A stretch of DNA of 64,000 bases, from contig JAJTUP010000042.1 of NCBI GenBank assembly GCA_021399435.1, positions 372,001 to 436,000 on the forward strand. Direction: 5' to 3'. Position 1 is the stretch's first letter; each line of letters begins with the position of its first letter. The translations under genes were made by a program, and so were the position numbers. The stretch comes from Diaporthe sp. PMI_573 (Eukaryota; Ascomycota; Sordariomycetes; Diaporthales; Diaporthaceae). Below the pieces are notes generated by a model. The model did no database searches, was not told the DNA's origin, and saw only the letters and a program-made list of their open reading frames with translations. Below, piece by piece: positions 32,126 to 42,479 of the stretch.

Positions 32126-32197
32126 CAGCTGACCGGTGTCTTCGTGTATGCTTTTTCCAAGACTGATGTCCACATTCTCCTTTTTCAACGCTATTCA

Positions 32198-32512
32198 GGT
32201 CACTAATTTGATGAAGACGGAGTTAGGCCCCGAACACCCTCAGACGCTGAAAACATACGAAAATCTGGTCTTCATCTTGAAGTCGCAGAAGAGATTGACA
32301 GAAGCCATGGACACGGCCAAATCACTCAAGCTAAGATCAAAGCGAGCACTTGGGGAGAGACACCCACAGGCTTTGAGCTCTTCGCTGGCCCTAGCGGAGG
32401 TGCAGTTGGAGACAGGAAACTACTTGGATGCAGTTTCGGAGCTGCGACAGCTGACAGTCATGTCGCAGCAGACCTATGGAGCTCACCACATACACACGCT
32501 GCAATACCGTGC
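32198..32512 (+). pseudogene. TPR (kinesin-light-chain type) repeat fragment
   Basis: After a good acceptor (ctattcag) the frame reads MKTELGPEHPQTLKTYENLV, then RALGERHPQALSSSLALAEV and QQTYGAHHIHTLQY. These are three consecutive TPR_10/12-type repeats. In fungi such repeats usually form the sensing tail of NB-ARC/NACHT STAND (NLR-like) proteins or kinesin-light-chain-like proteins. The NTPase part is absent. The left side abuts the arm-family repeat fragment and the right side is cut by the 104-bp repeat, so this is a relic. Confidence 0.75.
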
Positions 32513-32514
32513 CA

Positions 32515-32617
32515 AGGGCATTATTCCAAATCGGATTATCAGAGGAAGCCAAATTGGAGGCGCTCAGCATTTTCCAAGGACAACAAAGATACTTCTGGTT
32601 TTCGAGCTCAAAGGACT
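32515..32617 (-). repeat. 104-bp dispersed repeat, copy 2
   Basis: Inverted copy of 24717-24820. It terminates the TPR fragment. In its own frame (minus strand) it again reads YLCCPWKMLSAS. Confidence 0.8.
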
Positions 32618-33155
32618 CGCATGGAGAGTCATGAGTGTCCGGCGTGTTTTCGTCAACGAATCTCCGGATCTGAGCCCCTGCGTCAAGCCCTTTCACAGCA
32701 TTGGCGTCCGGCCACGCAATCGATGGTGATTGCATACCTCACAAACTCCTCAAACCTCTAGCCCGTTCGCACTGTCCAAAATACCCCTGTCCATGCATGC
32801 ATGCGACCAAGCCCCAACGCGGCGCCTCAATGAAGGGTGGAGATTGTCACATTGCCGAACAAGCCAGATTAAGGACCAAGCATGGGCGAGTATGCCTGCC
32901 CGCATTAGCCGCCTTGGAATGGCTCATCTGGCGCTCCGACGACGTATCAAATCATTTTGTTGCCTGTAGAGGGTGGCATGACCAGCTAGGCGCCTAAAAA
33001 AAAACTGGCCATTGACACAGCCCCCTTGATTTAGCCTCAAAACATTCCAAATCTCACTTCCAAACACCTCGGCCCCAATCTCGTCCCCAAATCTCGTCCT
33101 CAAACCTCCTTTCCGGGGGCTTCCAAACGGCACCATTGGCGAGGCGACCTTCCTA
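32618..33155. other. Intergenic, no gene seen
   Basis: Short ORFs only. A 9-nt A run lies near 32997-33005. Confidence 0.4.
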
Positions 33156-34238
33156 ATGGAGGACGACCCACTACTCACCACGCTAGTGGTGAATCAGTAC
33201 CGGAAGTTAACGCGTGGTCGGCGTGGGACGAAAAAGGCGCTGGAGCAGGCAAAACAAGCCGACGAGAACTCTTTGGAAAGGATCATTCTCAAGCAGAACC
33301 AAGGCGATACCGTTTGGCGTGCATTTTACGCTGCGAAGAAAGCGACACAATTGAAACACGGATTCACTGGCCAAGCCAAATTGGCGCAATTGCTTAACGA
33401 GCTCAGCGCCCAACCTATCGAAGCCCAACGCGCTTTCGCAGAGCAGCTCGCCGCTGCAATGGAAAGCGGCGACCAAACATTAGTGGAGAGCAGCACCCTA
33501 CCACCAGTGCAAAGCAATGGAGTTAGTGACAGAAGGAATGGTGCTAAGCGGCGTCGTACGCACTCCGTTTAATGACAGACCGATCTTCTCTAACAGAGCC
33601 TAGGTACCGAGACGTACACAACCCCGACCATGACACCGGGCAATACGGTCATGCAGCCGATCAGTCTCGACCACTACGTCTCAGAACAAGCATCTAGCAA
33701 CACAGCCTCGCTCAAGGACGTGTATGTTGGAGCACCTCTCGAGCCGGCCAAAGACCTTTTCCACGACCAGTTCTGGGACTCGATCGAAAGAATACCAAGT
33801 AAAGAACACCCCGATACGTGGTTGGCTGATATATCAATCTTTTTTCATCGAGGGCATACACGGGAACACTTTGGGTGCCAGATGGAGATAGGGATCACGC
33901 CAGAGAAGGTGACAGAATATGCTCTGGAGTATTTCAACGTCAAGGTAGAAGTCAAGGACGGGGTCAGATACGTTCGTTATCCCGGGGGTGCTATTATAGA
34001 GCCCGACACGTCGGTCAAGCTCCGGGTTTGTACACGAGACTTCTCGCGTATATTTAAAGGTGAGTTATACGAAGCACACCGCACATCTCCCATATATCAG
34101 AGTGAGGAGAAGAAGAAACTTAGCCATAGCGATGGTGTGTCGATGTCAATATCAAACCAGGCGAAGGAGGGAGGGAAGATGACGGTATTCATGGGAATTT
34201 GGAGAGCAGTGAGGATTAAAGAGAAATTCTATGGTTAA
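33156..34238 (+). CDS. Hypothetical two-exon protein
   Basis: The first ORF (33156-33572) encodes a helical N-terminal domain (YRKLTRGRRGTKKALEQAKQ, RAFYAAKKATQLKHGFTGQA) ending in a basic NLS-like KRRRTHSV. A second ORF (33600-34238, in frame from acceptor ctaacag at 33599) encodes SLDHYVSEQASSN, DTWLADISIFFHRGHTREHF and TVFMGIWRAVRIKEKFYG. Joining at acceptor 33599 keeps frame, but the donor is uncertain. A gttagt near 33520 gives a ~78-bp intron, while a gtttaa near 33570 would give an implausible 30-bp intron. A further consensus donor (gtgagt, ~34061) may shorten exon 2. Family unknown. Confidence 0.5.
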
Positions 34239-36327
34239 TTCCAAGCCTGCTCACACTTCCTTTATCTGGTCCCCTTCAAATATAAGGCTAACACCCTCCT
34301 CACCCCCCTTCAAAAATGCCTGTCCCTTGCATGTTTTATGTGTCTCAACAGCCTTTTCGTCTTCCTTTCCAGTAGGGAAGACTTCGATGCTACATCGCCG
34401 CCAGTACACCATTTGACCTCTCGCAACGACTGTCCGCGGGCCAGACTTCGCATCGGCAAAAAAATCGTCATTGTCTTTGTCGGCGTCGAGGTCTTGAGGT
34501 TCGAACAACTGGAACAAGTCAGATAAGCCTGGGAATACACGTAGCGACGATGAACGCACCCCCATCGGGATCTGATATGTGGAGGACACCACTGGATATA
34601 CACACGACAACTTAGGTGACTGACGTTGCTGGTCTTTATGACAGTAGTGCGACAGTAGTGCGCTAGGGATTTCGGAGAGTGTTTGCTGGGCAGTACAAAT
34701 TGAGACGTTGTTCTGTCCGTTTATGAAGTCTTTGTGAAGATGCGGCATAGCGAGAAGTGGAAACCAGGCATCGTTTGGGCCTCGACTTCGACTTGCCTTG
34801 CAATGTCGAGAGCCTGATGGAAAGGAGGCAAACTGCGGGACTTAGGGCTCGGCCCACTCGAGAGAATGCGCAACCGCCGAAAGCGCAAGTTAGGCACAGA
34901 CGCTTAATTTTAGGTGCAAGTGAAGGGCTATGCAGTGGTCCCCAATCAAATGAAAAATTGGTATAAGAGATCAGAATGACGAAAGGATGGTGAGGAGGGG
35001 CGAAGTGGAGAGGCACGCGCTATGCAGAGAAGTAGGTGCACAACGTAGGCCAGTGAGCAAACCCGGACCCACTATTTTGTAGTGGCCCCCGCTTCAGGCA
35101 GGGACACGATACGGGATACGGCAGGTTGCATGCATAAACAGGGTTGCATCATGGGTATTCTGGGCACGGACATACGAAGTAGACGCTAGAGGTTTAGGAG
35201 TTTGTATTCAGGAGTTTTGCGAGGTTTTGGTTTTGGTAGGGGCAAAGCTCGTAGGCGGGGTATTTCACATGCATAAACAGGGTACGACAGGGATGCTCGC
35301 AAGCTAGAGGTTTGGGAGTTTAGGACGTATGAGAGATTTGGAGATTTAGAAGTGAGATTTGGAAAGCAGCGGCACAAAAGGGCATTGCCCCGGTCACCCC
35401 ACCTCTTATCGAAGACGCCAACCAACCAAATTTCTGCGACTAGTGCGGGACAGTGGACATTACCACACGAACGTGCTAATGGCTGTGGTCCTAAAGGGAA
35501 CGCATGCACGCGCACGTGAGGTCGCGGGCTGGCGTGACGCGTTTATTCCACTGTCTAGTTCTACGCGCCGCATTTCCCACTGTGATACATCATATTTAAG
35601 CGTCTCCAGCATGCTCGCATGCGTACCGACGAGGCTGGTAGATTGATCCAACCTCTTACAGGACAGTGCGGTCGCTGAATATCCGGTGATGGGTTGCCGA
35701 GGCGCATCACAAACGAACCGCCTTTCGAGGATAGATCGTGCGTTAACTGCACACAACTAAACTTCCGTGCAGCCATTATTTGGAAGTCAGAAGGTACACT
35801 TGCCACGGACCCCAGCTTTTACAGCAGCTCCAGTAGGAACTGCATTGTAACCACATCTCCATAAGTCCTGCCCACTTCCTGATGCACCTCCCTAGGTTGG
35901 CACGAGAGAATATCAGTGACCATGCAGACTCTCATGCTCTTTCCAGTTATGCGTTATATTACCGGCGTTCACACGTTTACTCACAATTGTGCTGTGCAGC
36001 GCTAATGCATGCATCTCTTGGATGGCACCGGGCTTTTACGGAAGGTAGATTCACTGATAAGAGGGCCGAGCTAGATAGCCAGGTCACAATACGTTTCAGT
36101 GTATACATCGATTGCACGCCACTCGAGCTGCTTCCTATTAGGCATTTATATCCTGATATGCTGGGATCCCGGACCGTGACAAAATCTTGCAGCGTGATAG
36201 AGGCCTGTTAGCGTCAAGTGGCTTGCTCTGCTCAACCAATCATTACCGGTATCGTTGACATCCCTGACCGCTGCCAAGTGCCCCGCAACCAACAACCACT
36301 TTCACATCTTCCAGGCTATTTGTCCTG
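34239..36327. other. 2.1 kb without a recognisable gene
   Basis: Short ORFs on both strands have no recognisable motif. At ~35127-35325 two imperfect direct repeats share catgcataaacagggt and agctagaggtttgggagttt-like blocks about 140 bp apart, possibly remnants of a duplicated insertion. The stretch ends at the hAT-derived MITE. Confidence 0.4.
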
Positions 36328-36726
36328 CCGTGTTGCTAACAAACCGACCGACCCAGACCGGCCCCTTCGGTCTGTCGGTCTGGGTTTGTCGAGGCTCCCA
36401 GTCTGTCGGTCTAGGTCTGTCTGGGTTAGCAACCTGGTCGGTCTAGGTCTGATTATCTGATGCCCTCATTGGCTACCCTTGCCATGCCCCACTTAATTTG
36501 GCACTGCGAACTCGCTCCGCAAAAAGAGTGGGGGTGGCAAGGGTGCGTTAAGGCTGAGTCGGCCAATGGGAGCCCTGGAAATCCCTAACCCAGACCAACT
36601 CAGACCACCCAATCCGACCAGCAGCTCCGGTCTGTTGGTCTGATGACAATTGCCGGTCGGTCGGTCTGCGGTCTGAAGATGGTCTGTCAGACGGTCTGTC
36701 AGACGGTCTGTCAGTTAGCCACACTG
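36328..36726. mobile_element. MITE-like deletion derivative of the hAT element
   Basis: A 399-bp element. The left end (tgttgctaacaaaccgaccg) and right end (gtctgtcagttagccacact) match the termini of the hAT at 901-3742, and the subterminal ggtcggtctg arrays are shared almost throughout. No transposase sequence remains. It could only move if the related transposase were supplied elsewhere. No clear target duplication is visible. Confidence 0.85.
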
Positions 36727-37023
36727 AGCTAAGCAAAGGTCCAGGTCACGGGCGACGTCGCCGATGGACAGGAAGTTGTCGTGCTGGTAAACTCCAGCGA
36801 TAGGATCCGTGTCGGCGAAGAACTGTACATTCCAGGCCTTGGCGCGCTGATCTCTGGTGATGGCGGTCATGTCGAGGTTGCGCGCAGGAGGTCTGGTGCT
36901 GTGGGACCAGAACGGTAGAGGTTGGATCAACTGAGATTCAAGTTAAGGACCTCCGGCGCGACCTCTTGCCGGCGGCATCCGCCAACGGGCTTGTAATGGC
37001 GTCGCTACTCCCCCCCTTCTGGC
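36727..37023. other. Possible gene scrap between MITE and repeat
   Basis: A minus-strand ORF (36715-36930) reads AWNVQFFADTDPIAGVYQHD and FLSIGDVARDLDLC, which looks protein-like. It is cut by the MITE border at 36726. I cannot name the family. Confidence 0.3.
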
Positions 37024-37400
37024 GTTGAAGATGTAGTGGACCTGACCAGGATGCAGTCAAGATCCGTCGAGGAGGACACCACTCTTCCAAGTGTACAAGG
37101 TGGCTGGGGTCCCTGTTGATACGCCTCCCACCCTCCAATATCGTCAGAGAACTAGGCCATCATATGAAACTGGTGTATTTCGCTCCTCCCGGCGTCAACA
37201 GCCCGTCTTGGTTCCACGGCGATTGGCTATCAGGAGGAGGTGGTTGTCGTTTAGCCAGCAGTCGTGTTCGCTTGGGTGGGCCTTTTTGCTTTCAGCCTCG
37301 CCGCTGGGGTAGACCGTGACACCTGCTGGGGTTAGCCATTCTCATCACTCGCCTTATTGGTGCCCATATCTCCCTAAACCTGCATCAATGATGCAGTTGT
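37024..37400 (+). repeat. Arm-family repeat unit L1
   Basis: The unit opens with ttgaagatgtagtggacc and contains ccaatatcgtcagagaac, a ggttccacgg block, a ggtagaccgtgaca block and ctcatcactcgcc. All of these recur in order in unit L2 (38175-38700). The arm proper begins inside this unit at 37134. Equivalent minus-strand units lie at 60360-60700, 61670-61933 and 62060-62400. Confidence 0.75.
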
Positions 37401-38174
37401 GCCGTGGGCGTCAACAGGGGTGGCTGTTGATTGCCTCATTGAACACGAACACGGAGGTACAGCCTGCTCGCGTCAAGACACTTCAGAAGTTGATAAAGAG
37501 CCATGGAGTTAGGAATACGGACCCTAATTATTTTAGAGAATTCAATATTCTCCTAACCATCTTAGGGCATTAGCTCCCTTAGGACTTCCTCGGAGACATG
37601 CTCCTAACATCATGGCAGAAGCAAAATCTGTGTTCACGCCCCTGACGCAAGAAAAGAGCTGGCCAAACTGATGCTCATCTATTGGGTATCGCCTTGTTGG
37701 TTGCGGCGTGAGAGCTGTCTTCTCCCTCTCGTTGATCCCCAGGGGTCAGGGAAAGCTGCAAGGAAATCGCTCTGAGGCCTTGGTCCCGGCCTGGCTTGCC
37801 TGGGAGTAACTGGCAGCAACATGTAGCCGGAAGTTTTGGCTTTCGACCTAGCGCAATTTCTCCTGTAGGTATGCTCGACAAGTACTGTGTCGAGCGTTGG
37901 AAAACGACGGTAATTTACTCATAAGTGGAGGGCGTGGCGAAATATTCTCCTGTGCAATCACATTCTCACATGGTGTGGTTCCAACACCGTGTTCTGGCGC
38001 TCCGCGCTGCACCTCCACCAACTTGAGTTAAAAATGCTGTATTTACATGTCTGTAAGTACCTATTATGAGTGGAATCCTGCATATGCATTTGAATCACCA
38101 GGGCAGAGTCGAGGCGTGGCACTGCGGATTGAATTTAAGACTCGTTTCGACCAAGAGTCCCTCCCCAGCCTTGA

Positions 38175-38700
38175 AGATGCAGTGGACCCGACCAGTAGGC
38201 AGTCGAGATCCTTCGAGAGGAGGGTCAGACTGAGTCTAAAGCCTAAAGATTGTATGCCTGACTTGCATGGTACACCTCCCCAGGGTAATAAAGGTCAGTG
38301 GGCCATGTCCAGTTACATTTGACCCACACACCACTTTGTCGCTTTTCTAGCAATTTCCATACAAACAGTACCTAGAGCTCAATGTAACAGGACATGGCCC
38401 ACTGACCTTTATTACCCCGGGGAGGTGTACATAACAAACAAGGTGGTTGGGACTCCTGTTGATGATGGGCGCATCCCACCCTCTAATATCGCCGACGGAC
38501 CAGGCCTCAGTAGCACGTCTTGGTTCCACGGTGGTTGGCGATCAGGAGGTGGTCCCGTTTAGCCAGCAATCGCGTTCGCATCGGTGGGTCTCCTCCAGCC
38601 TCGTCGCCGGGGTAGAGCGTGACATCTGTTGCGTGAATCGTTCTCATCACTCGCCTAATTGGTGCCCATATCTCGCTAGTCAATCGGTTGTACCTGAGTG
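38175..38700 (+). repeat. Arm-family repeat unit L2, containing a MITE
   Basis: Diverged direct repeat of L1, about 1.15 kb downstream of it. It starts at ttgaagatgcagtggaccc and continues through a ctgttgatgatgggcgcatc block to ctcatcactcgcc. Relative to L1 it carries the 155-bp palindromic insertion at 38273-38427. Confidence 0.7.
38273..38427. mobile_element. 155-bp palindromic MITE, TA target (left arm)
   Basis: About 45-bp terminal inverted repeats beginning cacctcccc and including aaaggtcagtgggccatgtc enclose ~60 bp. TA dinucleotides flank both ends. Unit L1 shows the corresponding uninterrupted site (aagtgtacaaggtgg), which supports a real insertion. The size, TA duplication and long inverted repeats suggest a Tc1/mariner-type non-autonomous element. 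The right arm has the same MITE at 60640-60794. Confidence 0.85.
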
Positions 38701-38987
38701 GGCAGGGAGGGCTGCTGTGTTGATGTTTTCCTTGTTCTCTTGGCTTAGAAAGGTGGAGGGAGGTTGGTAGGGAAGCCCACACACAGTGAAGTAGAGACGT
38801 GATATGTACGTGATGGGAACCCCAGCGTTTCCATTCCATTCAATCTCTCTCCAAAGAACCACTCAAATTCCCGCCGGGGGCCAGCCTGCTACCAGCTTCA
38901 TTTCTACATATAGCAGGGCAAAGAGTAAGTTTGAATGGCCGACGAGTTATGAGGTGAGGGAGCTAACAGTCCAGTCTTGTCAGCTCA

Positions 38988-41009
38988 ATGGAAGCCTCAA
39001 CTCCATCCTTTTTCTTCGATCAATTCCTAGTTCCAACGCAGGACGATATCAGCCAGTCGGTGTCGGATCAAGAACCTCAACTTTTTGAGTCTAGGGCAAA
39101 TCACCCAGATATCAACTTAAAAGGAATCTTATCCTCTACCCTTCCAACGACCTATTCACCTCTAACCAACGAAGTCTTCAACCCGCCCGCGGGACCGGCG
39201 GCGGCTCCGGCCACATCCGCGTCCGAAAAAGGAGCCGATCACCAAGACAACTCGCCAAGCGGGGAAATAGCGAACCTCAACAACTTTGACAACTTTGGCG
39301 ATTGGCTTAGAGATAGCACCGAAGACCCTGAATTCGACGATTGTACAAACAACTATCAATTTGCGAGCCAGGGTACTGCTCCTGACTCTAGGGAGCACAC
39401 ATCTTTGGAAATGCTGCCAACATCAACGGAATCTATCGCTGCGTCGGATGAGCGAACAAATGAATGCTCGCTTGTCGAGCAGACAAGCGAGAACAACACT
39501 ATTCGAGTCGCTTGCGGGGAAAATGCTGATCAGCTCACATCCCCAAGTACCCCTGAAGACACAACGGATGTGCGTAGCGGAGGACGAGGGGTCCGAGGCG
39601 GACGAAGGGGAAAAGGGGGACGAGGGGGACGAGGGGGACGACGGGTGGGGCGACGGGGAAGTGACTGTGAAGCCGGCGAGGATCCTCCAGACCATCGTGC
39701 TCGAATACCTGAAACACCCAAAGCCGTTGCACACAACGCTACCCCTCCCGCCGTTGCTAATCGGACCCGAAGCAAGGGTGCAAATGTCGGCCCAAAGAAA
39801 CGAAAGGCGGGCGAGCAGCTGGCTCTGTCGAGTAAAAGAGTGGCGGTTGAACACGGAGAAACGGTGGCTAAACTTAATCATTCCTCTCAACAGCTTGTCC
39901 AACAACCGCTGCCACCTTCAACAGCCAGCCCTCTACATGATGGGAGACTCTCTGTTTTGCAGGTCGAGACTGAGCGTGACGTCGACGACGAATTCCTTAA
40001 CAACCTTGATGCGGAGGATCTCCTGGACGACAAACTCATCAGTCATTCCTTCAAGAAACTGGCCGATATGGTCCCATGTACCGTCAGAGTTATAGACTCC
40101 CTTGGGAAAGCTGTGCCTGACTCCGACTATACCTGGCACCAGTGTGCCAACTCAAAAAGAGCCACTAAGCCAATCACCCTAGTCCCCGTCCCCATCAGGC
40201 CTTCCGATTCTTCTCTGGGCCACTGGGTCCTGGCTGTGCTTGATTCCAATGGAGTAAGGCTCTTGGATTCACTGCCGGCTGTGGAACACAAAAGAGCTGC
40301 CACAGAGAAGATCGGGACACTGTTTCGCGGGAGGTCTACCCTGACGGGACCCATCACGGAGGTCCCTGTACCACGAGCATCAAGTGCGAATTCTGGCATT
40401 GCTATCTTTTGGAGCGCTGTCTATGTCATCGGGCTGTCCTATGGGGTCAAAATACATCTGCCAGAGACCTTCGATCCCGCACCTTGGAGAATCGCCATGG
40501 CCTCATTTCTGAGAGCAACTGCAGGACAGAGTTACAACATTCCCAGGGCCCATGACACCGAATCGCTTACTGTCACCCTGCACGACAGACAAATAGTACA
40601 AAGCCTGCTATCATCCTTTAGCAGTGGTACCGAGACTTTGACGATCAATCCAGATTCTTTTATAGAGGATCTCCGCCAGCAGATATCTTTGACAGAGCAG
40701 GCAAAGAAGGACGTAAACATGAAAAAGGCTGGGGAGTTGCGTTCTATCCGCATGTTTCTGGGTGGCCTGATGGAAGCTACCGCAAAGGAGGAAGCCCTGC
40801 TGGAAATGAAGGAGAAAGACTACCAAGTTTGTGTCGAAAGGATTAATGAAATTGAGAATTCTTGGGGAGAAGATCAGATGGCTCGTCTCGCACACGAACA
40901 TGTACGGCAGGTACAAGCACGCAAGGGAGTCAGGAAAGATATGGCCGTTAAGACAAGCAAAGTCGTCAAAGACCTCGATCATGGTATCAAAGAGCTCGAA
41001 ATTACTTGA
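38988..41009 (+). CDS. Ulp1-like (C48) fold protein with RGG tract, likely inactive
   Basis: A 673-residue intact ORF. Residues 1-190 are acidic, Ser/Thr-rich and disordered. Residues ~197-222 form a Gly/Arg tract (GGRGVRGGRRGKGGRGGRGG), followed by basic segments (KKRKAGEQ). Residues ~340-520 resemble the Ulp1/SENP cysteine-protease domain. The His motif SLGHWVLAVLDSNGVRLLDS keeps the His and Asp. Where the family has Q-x(5)-D-C-G, this protein has ASSANSGIAIFW, so the oxyanion Gln and nucleophilic Cys look replaced. Residues ~545-673 form a charged helical/coiled-coil tail. It may bind SUMO or nucleic acid rather than cleave. It is the only gene carried by the arm, and the right-arm copy is interrupted. 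Confidence 0.7.
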   Translation: MEASTPSFFFDQFLVPTQDDISQSVSDQEPQLFESRANHPDINLKGILSSTLPTTYSPLTNEVFNPPAGPAAAPATSASEKGADHQDNSPSGEIANLNNFDNFGDWLRDSTEDPEFDDCTNNYQFASQGTAPDSREHTSLEMLPTSTESIAASDERTNECSLVEQTSENNTIRVACGENADQLTSPSTPEDTTDVRSGGRGVRGGRRGKGGRGGRGGRRVGRRGSDCEAGEDPPDHRARIPETPKAVAHNATPPAVANRTRSKGANVGPKKRKAGEQLALSSKRVAVEHGETVAKLNHSSQQLVQQPLPPSTASPLHDGRLSVLQVETERDVDDEFLNNLDAEDLLDDKLISHSFKKLADMVPCTVRVIDSLGKAVPDSDYTWHQCANSKRATKPITLVPVPIRPSDSSLGHWVLAVLDSNGVRLLDSLPAVEHKRAATEKIGTLFRGRSTLTGPITEVPVPRASSANSGIAIFWSAVYVIGLSYGVKIHLPETFDPAPWRIAMASFLRATAGQSYNIPRAHDTESLTVTLHDRQIVQSLLSSFSSGTETLTINPDSFIEDLRQQISLTEQAKKDVNMKKAGELRSIRMFLGGLMEATAKEEALLEMKEKDYQVCVERINEIENSWGEDQMARLAHEHVRQVQARKGVRKDMAVKTSKVVKDLDHGIKELEIT

Positions 41010-41708
41010 AGCTTCGCTTCTGTGGGAAGTTTTGATATGGAAGCAGGTGGAACGCGAGAAAGAGAGTCGGCTGGCAATACTCTATGGCGGCAGCAGCAGC
41101 TCTTCCTCAATTGAGAATTTTTCTGAATAGCCGTAACATGCAGCAAAGACCGCAACTCTCGTGATTACCTGGGGGTCTGAAAATTAAGCCCCAGCAGCAG
41201 GGAGATAGACTGGAGTGTTCTGTTTTCATCGAAGAAGCTATTCCCAACACGTTTCTTGTAGGTGGATTGCCGCCATCCGCCTGTTTTTGGGAGTTCAAAG
41301 AGGGCCCGGAAGGCCCAGAATCCCCAAGCCCTGGGGGCCCAAGGGGAGGTTGGTAGTCATCATAGTATAGGAGGGACAGGGACGGGATTATGGCAGGGAG
41401 GGATTCAGACATAACAGGCGAGATGGACTCGCTCCAGTCGGCGGGCGTTGTATTCCGGTCCCTTCGTTCGCTACAGCGAGAGACTAGTCAACCGGGATCG
41501 AGGTGCGTGTGTGTAAAGGCGATTGTGGTTTTGCAACGAATCCCACGGGTTTTTGGTAAAGAATTCTGGTTGTTATAGTTGTCGGAAGCGCCTGCCCCCA
41601 ACTCTCCTCCTGCATATTTCCACCTGTCCGCCCACCAAGATACCGGACTCTCCCTGACCCAAATCCCACCGCCAAGCAAACAGTCAATCCACCACCAACT
41701 CCAGCTCT

Positions 41709-41801
41709 CTACCCTGCGCCATCCTCCCGGTTGGCCAGACCGGGAACATAGTGCTGGACCATCCTCCGGGCTGGCTAAGCCCGGAACATGGCGCAGGGTA
41801 G
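41709..41801. other. Cruciform-capable structure with two nested hairpins
   Basis: The outer arms ctaccctgcgccat and atggcgcagggtag pair perfectly (14 bp). Inside, cccggttggccagaccggg and ccgggctggctaagcccgg each form their own hairpin, giving a three-way-junction fold. The two inner halves are also diverged direct repeats (ccatcctcc...gaacat). It lies in the spacer just inside the left arm. A T10-G12 homopolymer follows at 41870-41891. Function unknown. Confidence 0.65.
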
Positions 41802-42053
41802 CGGGAGGAACAGGGAGGGGCGCGGGTTTAGGTTCAGACCTGAGTCGGCGTTGCATTCCAGTCTCCCCTTTTTTTTTTGGGGGGGGGGGGGTTGGTTTGT
41901 TCTTCTTGTTGTTGTAATTCAGGAGGCGGTGTGCCAGCAAGAAATTTGATTGCCATCTGGATCCAAACCAGCAGAAAGAATTATGTACATCAGCTTCCTG
42001 AGTGCCATTACACACTGCTGAACATAATATCCGGATTCATTGTCCTTCAAAAT

Positions 42054-42311
42054 CTATCGAATGTTTGAGAGGCAGCTGGTAGGCTGTTTTGAATCTTTCT
42101 TGCGCTGCTTCGGCGTCTTTTTAACCTTGTCTGCTGGCGCCTCGTTATCGGTGTCACCTCTGGGGGCTCGGTGAGTGTCAGTAGTGCTAGTGCCAGCCTC
42201 TGGTGGCGGCGTAGCCAACTGCGCGGTCTTGAGAGGTTTCACAGCTTTCGAGCTGCTGCGGGTCTGCCTTCCTTGCATCTTTACTGCATTTGAGGAAGAT
42301 GTTGTCGCCAT
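42054..42311 (-). CDS. Small basic hypothetical protein, 85 aa
   Basis: From ATG at 42309-42311 (MATTSSSNAVKMQGRQTRSS) the product is low-complexity, Ser/Thr/Pro/Lys-rich and ends KKTPKQRKKDSKQPTS plus a few residues. It could be a nuclear disordered protein or the first exon of something longer. The region from 41306 to 42053 otherwise holds no recognisable gene. Confidence 0.35.
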   Translation of the reverse strand: MATTSSSNAVKMQGRQTRSSSKAVKPLKTAQLATPPPEAGTSTTDTHRAPRGDTDNEAPADKVKKTPKQRKKDSKQPTSCLSNIR

Positions 42312-42479
42312 CTTCGGATTGGATGTTTTTGTAGAAATGACTTCTTCTGGTGAATGAATTGTGACGCAGGAATAATATGAATAAAAATGTTTCGAGAGTC
42401 TGTTTTCCTTCTTTTTTTCTGGCGACGGCGGCGGGATTGACTTATATTTATACTTGGTCTGCATCACAGTATAAAGCAT

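Larger units (their letters stand above)
37134..41305 (+). repeat. Left arm of the large inverted repeat
   Basis: This 4.17-kb segment is repeated in reverse orientation at 55922-61933. The match is essentially exact wherever I compared it, including the full coding region of the Ulp1-like gene. Differences seen are one base near 37157 (t versus c), a ~13-bp indel near 41275 and the pogo insertion in the right arm. The outer limit is at tccaatatcg and the inner limit at gggagttcaaagaggg. Confidence 0.9.

Noticed and set aside
34251..34748. 165-aa minus-strand ORF as a gene
   Set aside because: No recognisable domain, low-complexity acidic composition, and no supporting splice or promoter signals.
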